From Spirochaetota bacterium (lineage in GTDB: Bacteria > Spirochaetota > Spirochaetia > SPDA01 > B32-G16): 42,388 nucleotides of DNA. Below are positions 35,128 through 42,388 of the stretch, one piece after another. The stretch lies in contig QNBH01000008.1 in assembly GCA_003645645.1 (NCBI GenBank), positions 1 through 42,388 on the forward strand, in the 5' to 3' direction. The notes below the pieces were generated by a model. It was not told where the DNA came from. It saw nothing but the letters and a program-made list of their open reading frames with translations, and searched no databases. Position 1 is the stretch's first letter. Each line of letters starts with the position of its first letter. The translations under genes were made by a program, and so were the position numbers.

Positions 35128-36399
35128 TCAAATTTCAAGAGCCTCGCCTTTTAATCCCCTGGCTATCACATCCTCGATAATGTTTAAGGACCTATCCATC
35201 TCCTCCCTGGTCAACTGGGCCGACACGGAAATCCTGAATCTTCTGGCATTTGCAGGTACTGCAGGAAAGTCTACAGGCTGGAGAAAAAGCCCGCGCTTCT
35301 GAATCTCCGCTGCAAAGTGCATGAGCTTCTCTCCGGAAGAGCCGATTATAATGGGAATTATCTGCGACTCGGTCTCCCCGATGTCCAGATTCATGGCCTG
35401 GATTCCCTTTTTTAGATATGCAGTGTTCTCCCAGAGCCTGTCTCTTAAAGTGGAGTCCCTCGTTGCCACCTCTAAAGCCTTTATCAGCCCACCTACAACC
35501 GGTGGAGAAGGGGCACAGGAGAAATTCCAGGGGGATGAGTATCCTTTAAGATAGCGAATAATCTCTGCATTCGCACATACGAACCCCCCAACCCCTCCAA
35601 AGGACTTGCTGAAAGTACCGAAAGATACTCCTATCTTGCCCTCCAGCCCAAAGTGCTCCGCCACACCTCTTCCGTTTTCGCCGAACATGAGAGTAGAATG
35701 AGCCTCATCTATATAGATAGGAGCCCTGTACTGCTCGCAAACCTCTGCTATTTCGGGTAGCTTTACCAGATCGCCGTCCATGGAGTAAACCCCCTCAATG
35801 GCCACCATGGTTCTGGCTCCCTTACTCTTCTCAAGCATCGAAGCCAGTGATTCCGGTTTGTTGTGCTCGAAGAATCGCATCTTTACCTGAGCCAGAGTAC
35901 CCCCGTCCACAAGACTCTTGTGGCATTTCTCATCCAGAATGAGCACATCACCCTTACGCATAATCCCCTGTATGGCACCCAGGTTTCCGCCAAAACCGGA
36001 GGAGTAGATAAGACAGTCCTCCTTTTGTTTAAACTCCGCCATCATCCTGGTGAGCTTTACATGTAGGTCGTAAGTACCGGATAGCAGCGGGGCACCGGAG
36101 GCGCCAAGCCCGTATTTATCCAGTGCTTCTTTTGCAGCTTGAATGACCTCCGGATGAGAAGATAGCCCCAGGTAGTTGTAGGATGTGAGATTGATGATCT
36201 TCCGCTTTTTGTTATCTATGTTGCTTAAGATTTCGGTTGAGATGCGTGGGGCGGCTAGCAACTGCTGTTCGAAGAAGGTAAAACTGTGCTTTACCCTTGG
36301 ATGATTTATCCACTGCATAAAATCATCGGGAGGTGAGAGTATATCGGGATTATCGTTGTAGAAAAAATCCGCCAGACTGTAGTTTAAAATATCAGACAT
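35128..36399 (-). CDS. alpha-oxoamine synthase (8-amino-7-oxononanoate synthase/serine palmitoyltransferase-like)
   Basis: 423 residues, PLP fold type I. Motifs: YNYLGLSSHPEV, GLGASGAPLLSGTYDLH, DEKCHKSL (His160 stacking on the cofactor), DEAHS (Asp231, His234) and TFSKSFGGVGGF with the PLP Lys265. The family condenses an acyl-CoA or acyl-ACP with an amino acid and loses CO2, giving an alpha-amino ketone. Its start overlaps the ACP gene by 8 bases, so the acyl donor is almost certainly carrier-bound. There are no biotin genes nearby, which argues against BioF. I infer chain release as a long-chain amino ketone or sphingoid-like base; the amino acid used cannot be predicted. Confidence 0.9.
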   Translation of the reverse strand: MSDILNYSLADFFYNDNPDILSPPDDFMQWINHPRVKHSFTFFEQQLLAAPRISTEILSNIDNKKRKIINLTSYNYLGLSSHPEVIQAAKEALDKYGLGASGAPLLSGTYDLHVKLTRMMAEFKQKEDCLIYSSGFGGNLGAIQGIMRKGDVLILDEKCHKSLVDGGTLAQVKMRFFEHNKPESLASMLEKSKGARTMVAIEGVYSMDGDLVKLPEIAEVCEQYRAPIYIDEAHSTLMFGENGRGVAEHFGLEGKIGVSFGTFSKSFGGVGGFVCANAEIIRYLKGYSSPWNFSCAPSPPVVGGLIKALEVATRDSTLRDRLWENTAYLKKGIQAMNLDIGETESQIIPIIIGSSGEKLMHFAAEIQKRGLFLQPVDFPAVPANARRFRISVSAQLTREEMDRSLNIIEDVIARGLKGEALEI

Positions 36400-36631
36400 A
36401 TTCCATAAACTTATCGGCGAGCTCGTCTATATTGTTGATATCCGAAAGCTCCGAACGGGGGACTTTGATGTTCATCTCTCGCATGGAACTGGAAACAACT
36501 TCTATCATATCCAGACTGTTTGCCCCGTAGTCTCTCATTGATTTTTTCGGATCGATTTCTTCTTCGCTTATATCATCGAGATTTTCTACAATGTTTTTCT
36601 TGATTATCTGGATGACTTCCTCTTTTGTCAT
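36392..36631 (-). CDS. acyl carrier protein, donor (ACP-D) type of beta-branching systems
   Basis: 79 residues. Phosphopantetheine site is Ser39 in DYGANSLDMIEVV. The GANS context and the end SELSDINNIDELADKF resemble the donor carrier proteins AcpK and CurB of polyketide beta-branching cassettes more than primary AcpP (which has GADSLD). AAGGAG lies 6 bases before the ATG. In known cassettes it carries the acetyl group made by malonyl decarboxylation and hands it to HCS. It is the only carrier protein in the window, so the carrier for the growing chain is either this one, another encoded to the right of the window, or the primary ACP. Confidence 0.9.
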   Translation of the reverse strand: MTKEEVIQIIKKNIVENLDDISEEEIDPKKSMRDYGANSLDMIEVVSSSMREMNIKVPRSELSDINNIDELADKFMEYV

Positions 36632-36693
36632 TTTTCACTCCTTGCTACTAAAGTTTTATTTTATAATAGCCGGATCACCAATCCGGTATCGGA

Positions 36694-37500
36694 TTATTTC
36701 TTCTTGAATTGTAGATACCTTATCATAGAATTATCCATAAAAGGTAGCCCATAATCAACATTTATTATCTGTCCGTTTACAGCATCCATGAGACCACTGC
36801 AGAGAGCAAGCACCGCCCTTCCACAATCTTCCGGTGAAAGAATCATCTTCTCGGTTACACCCTGATCTTTTAAAAAGTCGAAAAACTCACTGCCAAAAAT
36901 TGCCTCGAAAGATTCGGTTCTTACCATTCCGAACCGAAGCACATTTACCCTGGAGCCTTCCTCAAACAAGTGCACGGAAAGGTATCTGGAAAAAAACTCC
37001 AGAAGAGCCTTTGAGGCAGCCACAAAATCGTAACCCCTGTAAAAATGATCCGGCCCGTTGCTGGATATCCCCACAATATATTTCGGATACTTTCCGAACC
37101 TCTCTTTTATCTTTCTGCTATATTCAACTATGGGCCAGGTACTGTATTCAAGGGTTTTAAAGAGGGATCTCTTTTTATAATCCTCGATTGTTTCGGTTCT
37201 TAATGCAAAACCCACATTGTTTATATAAACGTCAATACTATTCTCGAGCTTACCGATCTCCTCCATAAGAGTATCTGTATCTTCCGATACGGAAGCATCG
37301 GCCTGTATAAGCACCGGCTTCTCCGCTCCTGCCTCCCGGAAAGCGTCGAATAGCTCTTCTGTATCTGCAGAACCCCACTTGTAGGTGATATAAAGCCTGG
37401 CGCCCGCCCGGCCAAACTCCAACGCTGTAGCCAGGCCTATCCCCTTTGTGCCGCCTGTTACAAGAACAACCCTATCCCTGTAATCTATACTAATCGGCAT
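36694..37500 (-). CDS. SDR with YX6K pair, FabL/FabI-like enoyl-ACP reductase candidate
   Basis: 268 residues. Rossmann start VVLVTGGTKGIGLATALEF and NNVGFAL. The active-site pair is Tyr157 and Lys164 in YDFVAASK, spacing YX6K, which marks enoyl-ACP reductases (FabI, FabL); in ketoreductases it is YX3K and here position 160 is Val. IINVDYGLPF and a C-terminal tail follow. It would saturate the double bond left by FabZ or by ECH2. It overlaps the ECH2 gene by 11 bases and has GAGGAG 4 bases before its ATG. It could still be a ketoreductase with odd geometry, but the spacing favours reduction of C=C. Confidence 0.8.
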   Translation of the reverse strand: MPISIDYRDRVVLVTGGTKGIGLATALEFGRAGARLYITYKWGSADTEELFDAFREAGAEKPVLIQADASVSEDTDTLMEEIGKLENSIDVYINNVGFALRTETIEDYKKRSLFKTLEYSTWPIVEYSRKIKERFGKYPKYIVGISSNGPDHFYRGYDFVAASKALLEFFSRYLSVHLFEEGSRVNVLRFGMVRTESFEAIFGSEFFDFLKDQGVTEKMILSPEDCGRAVLALCSGLMDAVNGQIINVDYGLPFMDNSMIRYLQFKKK

Positions 37501-38239
37501 AAAACTCCTCTATAGTATTTTTTGTCTCCGGAAATCCGAAACTTATTCTGTGCATCATATCTTCCTGAACCCTGGCATCTATTAAAAGCTTTTTCTTCTC
37601 AGCACTCAATACATACTTAAGAAGATAGAGCGATTTTACATTCTTCTCACTAATCTGTAAAGCTATATCCCTGGCTTTCGGAATAACTTCTTTCCTGGGT
37701 AATATATAATTGATATTCGTACCCTTCTCCTCCAGTTCACTCCCCCTGAAACGCTTTCCTGTAAACATCATTTCATTGGCTATAAAGGGACCCATTATAT
37801 ATGGGAGCAGGGTTGTGCATCCCATTCCCGGAGTAAAGCCCATGTTCATAAAAACCGCGCCGTACCTGCTCTCCCTGGCAATAATCACGATGTCGCAACA
37901 CAATGCAAGTACCAGACCACCGCCCACTGCATGTCCCTCGATGGCGGCAATTACCGGGAAGTTGGTGTTAAGAACTCGCTCGGAAAGAAGCAGATCTTTA
38001 ACCACTACCTTCCCATCACATAGATCGAGAAGGCCCTTTTTTTCGGCCCCGCCGCAGAAAACATCTTCCAGCCCTTGAAGTATCATTACTTTGGGTTTGT
38101 GCTTGTTTTCGATTTCATCCATTGCCCGTATAAAATCCTGAATAAAATCGTCGGTAAAAATGTTTCTCCCCTCTCGATCGATCATTTTAAGACAGGCAAT
38201 CCCCGAATGTTCCACCTCTATAGCTATTCTTTTACCCAT
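37490..38239 (-). CDS. ECH2-type decarboxylase of a beta-branching cassette (PksI/CurF-like)
   Basis: 249 residues, crotonase fold. Features that point to ECH2: FCGGAEKKGLLDL in the substrate loop, FPVIAAIEGHAVGGGLVLAL for the oxyanion hole, and the distinctive FMNMGFTPGMGCTTLLPY block seen in PksI and CurF, with ELEEKGTNINYILPRKEV after it. Enzymes of this type decarboxylate 3-methylglutaconyl-ACP to a 3-methylcrotonyl-type product, leaving the beta-methyl branch. It lies between ECH1 (19 bases upstream) and the reductase gene, as in known HCS cassettes. Confidence 0.87.
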   Translation of the reverse strand: MGKRIAIEVEHSGIACLKMIDREGRNIFTDDFIQDFIRAMDEIENKHKPKVMILQGLEDVFCGGAEKKGLLDLCDGKVVVKDLLLSERVLNTNFPVIAAIEGHAVGGGLVLALCCDIVIIARESRYGAVFMNMGFTPGMGCTTLLPYIMGPFIANEMMFTGKRFRGSELEEKGTNINYILPRKEVIPKARDIALQISEKNVKSLYLLKYVLSAEKKKLLIDARVQEDMMHRISFGFPETKNTIEEFYAD

Positions 38240-38258
38240 ACCATCAACCCAAATTACT

Positions 38259-39068
38259 TTAAACCCCTGTTAAAGGCCTCATCGGCCTGTATTTACCGAA
38301 CCAGGGAGGGAGCTCGCCCCGGTTGAAAGCCGATATGGCTTCTATAATCTCTCTTTTCTTGATGAGATTCAAGAGTTTCTCTATGGCAAGTCTTCTTGCC
38401 TCTCCTACTCCTTTGTTTAAAATTCTTAAGGTAAAATCTTTAGTTTCTGCAAGCGCATGAGGAGAAGAACGAAGAAGAGCCTTTATGATCTGTTTAACCC
38501 CCCTTTCAAAGTTCTCAGTAGAAAACACCTCATCGGCAAGACCTATACGACAGGCCTCCTCCGCAGTTATTTTTTTTGCAGTGAGAACAAGATAACGAGC
38601 CTTCTGAAGGGGTATCCTTATCGAAAGAAGAAAAGGTAGAACATTTGCAGGAATAATACCAAAGAGAACCTCACTGAGCTCGAAGGTTGCTTCCGAAGAG
38701 CAGATTACGATATCACAGGCACTAACAATACCCACCCCTCCTGCCTGTACATCTCCAGCAACAAGAACCATGACCGGCTTTGAGGAGGTTAAAATAGAGA
38801 AGAGAAGATCGCTATAAAGGGTAATCGCCCTCCTTAATCTCTCCGAAGACTCTGCCTCTTCCTGCAGAAGGTTTAAATCCATCCCCCTGCAAAAGATTTT
38901 CCCATTGGAACGAAGAACTATAACTCGTACCTCGGGGTCTTTCATGGACTTCTCCATAGCCAGAGAGAGTTTTTCCAGAAGAGCAGTGTTTAGACGATTG
39001 CCCCTTTCGCTATCCGCCAGCGTGATAACTGCAACCTGGGAATCTATAAATTGTTGGATCAACGGCAA
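38259..39068 (-). CDS. ECH1-type dehydratase of a beta-branching cassette (PksH/CurE-like)
   Basis: 269 residues, crotonase fold. FCRGMDLNLLQEE, then VAGDVQAGGVGIVSACDIVI and TFELSEVLFGIIPANVLPFL; the SELLFG-P--VLPFL pattern is characteristic of ECH1 enzymes (PksH, CurE). It dehydrates the HMG-like acyl-ACP made by HCS to the 3-methylglutaconyl form. It begins with a probable TTG 3 bases after the HCS stop, showing tight coupling. ECH1 and ECH2 are clearly different proteins here, not a recent duplication. Confidence 0.87.
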   Translation of the reverse strand: MPLIQQFIDSQVAVITLADSERGNRLNTALLEKLSLAMEKSMKDPEVRVIVLRSNGKIFCRGMDLNLLQEEAESSERLRRAITLYSDLLFSILTSSKPVMVLVAGDVQAGGVGIVSACDIVICSSEATFELSEVLFGIIPANVLPFLLSIRIPLQKARYLVLTAKKITAEEACRIGLADEVFSTENFERGVKQIIKALLRSSPHALAETKDFTLRILNKGVGEARRLAIEKLLNLIKKREIIEAISAFNRGELPPWFGKYRPMRPLTGV

Positions 39069-39071
39069 ACC

Positions 39072-40301
39072 CTAACTCCATTCATAAATGCGGTAAAAGT
39101 TTTTTATTTCTTTCAATACCAGTAATCCCTTTCCTTGATAAAACTCTTTATACCAGTTATTCAGAATCGAAAAATCCGGTTTCACATCCGGCTTCTCTAT
39201 ATAGCTTTCTCTTATATTTTCTATCATCTCATACTCATCTACTGTGACTTCTCTCCTTCTCTGCAAAGCATCGTCAATATGCATGGCCTCTACAGTCTCT
39301 TTTGCCTCGTCGCAGATAACGCCACTGTAATATTCACCGATAGCACCAGAACCGTAAGCGAAAAAGCCAACTCTGTCTCCTGCTTTAACATCATCATTTT
39401 CAACCAGCAAACTGCATAACCCTGCAAAGTTGCTTGCTCCGTAAGTGCTACCAACCTTGCGGGAATAACGAAGGGTGGGGTAGACTTTCCGATTAAAGCT
39501 TTCCTTTATTTCCTGTTTGCTTCTCCTTCTCCACAGGTTGCACAGTGTACGATGAGCCTGAAAGGCCATACCCGCAAATGGGGTGTGATAGATGTTGTAT
39601 TTAAAGTAATTGTCAAAATCTATCTCTTCTCCGGTATTCCGAACATAGTGCGTATATGAGCCTTCAAGCGCATCCAGATAGCTGTACAGACTTACCTCGT
39701 TGTTTCCCACCTCGTGGATAGCGCTTGGTCGAAATGTATCATACACATTGGTAGTCCAGGTACCCTTTTTTTCGATTTCATACTCGACGACTTTCGGTTT
39801 CTCGCTTACCAGCAGAGCTGCAGCAGCTCCTCCCAGCACAAACTCCTCTTTTAAGTTTAAGTGTTTTCTGCTGAAATCACTGGAGATAACCAGAGCCTTT
39901 CTCCCTTTATTTAAACCGGATGCAATCCAGTTTACCGCGGTATCAAGAGCAGCCACTCCGCAGTAACAGGCGTGTTTAACCTCATAATTCCTAACGTTCG
40001 GATTAAGCCCGAGTGCACCATGGATATTTGTGCTTATTGGTTTACCGAAATCAGGAGAACCCTCCGTGCCGACTATCAGCATCCCTATGGCATCCTTATC
40101 TTCATCCTCAAGAATGGGTTTGGCTGCATTGGCGCCCATGGTGATTGTATCTTCATAGGGTGGATTTAGCGAACGAGATTCTATCAAGAAATCATTTACA
40201 ACCATATCGGGGTCTTTACCCCTTGCAACGGCAAGCTTTCTCTGATCAAGAAAAAGGGAGGTGCCGTAAAAATTTATCTTCTCTATACCGACTCTTCTCA
40301 A
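39072..40301 (-). CDS. HMG-CoA-synthase-like HCS of a beta-branching cassette (PksG/CurD-like)
   Basis: 409 residues. Catalytic residues visible: Glu80 in VGTEGSPDFGKPIS, Cys112 in VKHACYCG and His239 in YNIYHTPFAGM. The start VGIEKINFYGTSLFLD and the PDFGKPIST stretch match PKS-type HCS (PksG) rather than MvaS of the mevalonate route, and no other mevalonate genes occur. It attaches acetate from the donor ACP to the beta-keto carbon of an ACP-bound chain. Start is a TTG with GAGGAGG 5 bases before it. Encoded between the ketoreductase and ECH1 genes. Confidence 0.9.
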   Translation of the reverse strand: MRRVGIEKINFYGTSLFLDQRKLAVARGKDPDMVVNDFLIESRSLNPPYEDTITMGANAAKPILEDEDKDAIGMLIVGTEGSPDFGKPISTNIHGALGLNPNVRNYEVKHACYCGVAALDTAVNWIASGLNKGRKALVISSDFSRKHLNLKEEFVLGGAAAALLVSEKPKVVEYEIEKKGTWTTNVYDTFRPSAIHEVGNNEVSLYSYLDALEGSYTHYVRNTGEEIDFDNYFKYNIYHTPFAGMAFQAHRTLCNLWRRRSKQEIKESFNRKVYPTLRYSRKVGSTYGASNFAGLCSLLVENDDVKAGDRVGFFAYGSGAIGEYYSGVICDEAKETVEAMHIDDALQRRREVTVDEYEMIENIRESYIEKPDVKPDFSILNNWYKEFYQGKGLLVLKEIKNFYRIYEWS

Positions 40302-40316
40302 AACAACCTCCTCAAT

Positions 40317-41057
40317 CTATGGTATATAGGTAAGTCCGCCGGATACATGTATGACCTCACCGTTTATGAAACTTGCATCCTCGGTAGTAAGATAGTAAAC
40401 CATAGCCGCTATCTCCTCAGCCTTTCCTATTCTTTTCATGGGGCAGTATTCTACCCAAATTTTTTTCAGCTTGTCAGAGAGGTAATTCGCTGTCATATCG
40501 GTTTCTACATACCCCACGACTACAACGTTGCAGGTAATCCCCTTTGCCCCATACTCCCGTGCAAGGGTCTTTGTCAAACCCAGAAGACCCGCCTTGCTTG
40601 CTGCATAGTTGGCCTGCCCGCTTGCTCCCCCTTGTGCCAAAGAAGATATATTGATAATTCTCCCCATTTTATTGGAGAGAAAATGGAGGAGGAAACTGCG
40701 ACAAACGAAAAAAGGACCCGATAGATTGGTATCTATCACATCCTTCCATTCTTCATTGCTCATCAGGGCAGCAGCATTGTTTCTCACAACTGCCGCATTG
40801 TTAACTACAACATGAATATTTTCGAACGCCTCTATTGCCCCTTCTGCAACACTTTCTATTTCGGCTACATTCTTCAGATCCATTCGGTATGCCTTGACAT
40901 TGGCTTTAGAGTCTATCTTCTTACAAAGGTTCAAGGTCTCATCTGCTGCTTCTTTCTTGCTCGAATATGTAAAGGCACACCCATATCCTTCCTCCACCAT
41001 TTTGAGTACAATTGCACGTCCAATCCCCCTGGAGCCTCCCGTAACAAATACATTCAT
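40317..41057 (-). CDS. 3-oxoacyl-ACP reductase, FabG-like SDR
   Basis: 246 residues, classical SDR. NADP loop VTGGSRGIGRAI, NNAAV, and the catalytic set Ser138/139, Tyr151, Lys155 (YAASK, the YX3K ketoreductase spacing). ends with FINGEVIHVSGGLTYIP. It reduces the beta-keto group of the growing chain in cycles where branching does not occur. It starts 3 bases after the ketosynthase stop and is followed by HCS after 15 bases, so the branch point between reduction and methyl-branching is encoded side by side. Confidence 0.9.
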   Translation of the reverse strand: MNVFVTGGSRGIGRAIVLKMVEEGYGCAFTYSSKKEAADETLNLCKKIDSKANVKAYRMDLKNVAEIESVAEGAIEAFENIHVVVNNAAVVRNNAAALMSNEEWKDVIDTNLSGPFFVCRSFLLHFLSNKMGRIINISSLAQGGASGQANYAASKAGLLGLTKTLAREYGAKGITCNVVVVGYVETDMTANYLSDKLKKIWVEYCPMKRIGKAEEIAAMVYYLTTEDASFINGEVIHVSGGLTYIP

Positions 41058-41060
41058 TGG

Positions 41061-42344
41061 TTATCCCTCATACCGCCTTATGAGACTACAACAGTTTATC
41101 CCTCCGAAACCGAAGGAGTTTTTAAGCATCAAGTTTATCCCGTGTTCGGTGACCCTATTCGGACAAATATCAAGATCCACTTCCGGATCGAGATTATCTA
41201 TATTGGTAGTTGGGTGAAGTTTGCCGTACTTCATCTGGAGCAACCCCCCTATGGTTTCGACTATAGGAGATGCCCAGCATGTATGCCCCAACATGGACTT
41301 GGGAGCATTGAGCTTTATTTTGTAGGCATGATCTCCAAAAGTCTCTTTTATAGCCCTGATCTCCTGTATGTCGCCCACCTTTGTCCCGGTGGCGTGGCAG
41401 TTTACATAATCCACATCTTCGGGCTTAAGACCTGTTACCCTAAATAATTCCCTCATAACCTTTGCCTGCTTGGCCGCTCCCGGCTGGGGCAGATGGCAGG
41501 CATTGGAGTTTGCACTGACTCCGAGAACTTCACCGTAGATCCGTGCATTTCTCTTTAATGCAGAATCCAGTTCTTCTAAAATTAATGTTCCTGTTCCGTG
41601 GGAGTAGACAAACCCACATCGGGCTTGATCGAAAGGCCGTGATGCCTTTTCGGGTTCACTCTGATATTCTGGTTTGGCCACTACTGCATTTATGATCACC
41701 GATGCCTGAATATCTGCAGCAGAGACATCAAAGAGAGCACCTGTTATAATCGACCTTTCACACTCTCCCCACTGTATATCCCGCATACCTTCCCGGAGAG
41801 CCAGGTTCCCGCTTGCACAGGCTCCGCCGATTGTAAAAGTAGGACCTTCCAGCTTAAGAACCTCGGTAATAAGGGCAGGCACATTTGGATCAATAGCCTC
41901 TACCCCGCATAAAGGGTCTATAAACTCAGGCTCTTCCATAAATTGCTTTCCATTGCGAAATATATAGTTGGAGTTAAGGTTATGCCCTGCAACAATAACA
42001 CTGGTTCTATCGGGATCTACATCCTTTCCCAGTAAGCCCGCATCCCTGTACGCATCCATGGTACACAAAATTGATAACCTGGCGGAAAATGTGGTGGTAC
42101 GGAAAAGTTTTTTTATCTTCTTAAATTGCCCATCGGTAAAATAACTTTTAAAGTTCTCCAGTTTTCCGTTCCAGTCGTAATCTCCAAGATCGCCTCCGAT
42201 CTTGCACTCTATATTTGTAAGATCCAGAGATTCCCACACCTTTATCCCCGATTTTCCATCCATGAGATTTTTATAATATGTATCCAGATCGTCGCCCAGA
42301 GGATTAATGGTACCCATTCCGGTAATAACTACTCTTCTTTTCAT
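41061..42344 (-). CDS. beta-ketoacyl-ACP synthase of the beta-branching cluster
   Basis: 427 residues, FabF-like. Complete active site: Cys176 in GGACASGN, His317 in NCHATGTKVGD, Lys349 and His354 in PKSMLGHTCWASP. It can therefore condense, not just decarboxylate. In known beta-branching cassettes the companion ketosynthase often has Ser for this Cys and only makes acetyl-ACP. I choose the ATG at 42344, where the conserved MKRRVVITGMGTINPLG begins; an in-frame TTG at 42380 would add 12 residues. It is the first cluster gene visible, but only 44 bases precede it, so more genes may lie beyond the window edge. Confidence 0.88.
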   Translation of the reverse strand: MKRRVVITGMGTINPLGDDLDTYYKNLMDGKSGIKVWESLDLTNIECKIGGDLGDYDWNGKLENFKSYFTDGQFKKIKKLFRTTTFSARLSILCTMDAYRDAGLLGKDVDPDRTSVIVAGHNLNSNYIFRNGKQFMEEPEFIDPLCGVEAIDPNVPALITEVLKLEGPTFTIGGACASGNLALREGMRDIQWGECERSIITGALFDVSAADIQASVIINAVVAKPEYQSEPEKASRPFDQARCGFVYSHGTGTLILEELDSALKRNARIYGEVLGVSANSNACHLPQPGAAKQAKVMRELFRVTGLKPEDVDYVNCHATGTKVGDIQEIRAIKETFGDHAYKIKLNAPKSMLGHTCWASPIVETIGGLLQMKYGKLHPTTNIDNLDPEVDLDICPNRVTEHGINLMLKNSFGFGGINCCSLIRRYEG

Positions 42345-42388
42345 GAGGCATAACTTACCTTTTTTAAAGAAGCTTATCAAGTATAGGC

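Noticed and set aside
35128-36399. Biotin synthesis enzyme BioF
   Set aside because: The fold matches, but no bioA, bioB, bioC or bioD gene is near, and the gene overlaps an ACP inside a chain-building operon.
37490-39068. Leucine or fatty-acid degradation enoyl-CoA hydratases
   Set aside because: Specific ECH1 and ECH2 blocks and the lack of acyl-CoA dehydrogenase or carboxylase genes favour the beta-branching role.
39072-40301. Mevalonate-pathway HMG-CoA synthase
   Set aside because: No other mevalonate gene is present, and the sequence details and the ECH1/ECH2/donor-ACP neighbours fit PKS-type HCS.
1-42388. CRISPR arrays, tRNA or rRNA genes, transposases and phage genes
   Set aside because: Read through on both strands; no regularly spaced repeats, cloverleaf-like stretches with conserved tRNA motifs, or transposase/integrase motifs were seen.

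Overview
The window looks like chromosomal DNA of a diderm (two-membrane) bacterium, most plausibly a spirochaete. The diderm call rests on an apolipoprotein N-acyltransferase, TatA/TatB-like proteins, an alginate-type O-acetylation pair and a periplasmic binding protein. The spirochaete call rests mainly on the mature N-terminus of that binding protein (AEGTKEE after a signal peptide) and is an inference. No rRNA, tRNA, CRISPR array, transposase or phage gene was seen. Coding density is high and no gap exceeds about 240 bases.

Left part (1-12.3 kb): an unrecognised 420-residue protein and an unusually long Lnt read rightward. A leftward block follows, holding an SGNH hydrolase plus MBOAT acyltransferase, a degenerate c-type cytochrome, a YgiT-type zinc ribbon, an E1 beta/alpha pair of a thiamine-dependent 2-oxoacid dehydrogenase, a small hypothetical gene, a CtpA-type protease, tatA and tatB. 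The E1 alpha subunit carries a twin-arginine signal, and tatA/tatB lie about 2 kb away. A decayed multihaem cytochrome fragment sits behind lnt.

Middle-left (12.4-19.4 kb): a MurG/MGDG-synthase-like glycosyltransferase coupled to a CPBP membrane protein, an extended SDR, a convergent Sfp-type phosphopantetheinyl transferase, a PIN toxin with only a stub of an antitoxin, an M20 amidohydrolase and a FabF-like ketosynthase. The PPTase and ketosynthase could serve the acyl-carrier cluster at the right end.

Middle (19.4-34.4 kb): a leftward catabolic operon (livH-livM-livG-livF, a non-pyrrolysine MttB-family methyltransferase, a PreA-like flavin/iron-sulphur enzyme, a Gfo/Idh/MocA oxidoreductase) with its binding protein transcribed divergently. 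This suggests uptake and demethylation of a quaternary amine or similar compound. Next come DinB-like and GNAT genes, a class III aminotransferase with a second Gfo/Idh enzyme under a divergent ROK repressor with a clear palindromic operator candidate, and a three-domain protein joining PTS EIIA, a pyruvate-kinase C-like domain and a diadenylate cyclase.

Right end (34.4-42.4 kb): the most striking part. One leftward gene series encodes, in order, a ketosynthase, ketoreductase, HMG-CoA-synthase-like HCS, ECH1 dehydratase, ECH2 decarboxylase, a YX6K enoyl-reductase-like SDR, a donor-type acyl carrier protein, an alpha-oxoamine synthase and a FabZ-like dehydratase. This is a polyketide beta-branching cassette embedded in free-standing fatty-acid-synthase-type enzymes rather than modular megasynthases, with a PLP enzyme able to release the chain by condensation with an amino acid. 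I infer a beta-methyl-branched long-chain amino-ketone or sphingoid-like lipid. The operon continues beyond the right edge.
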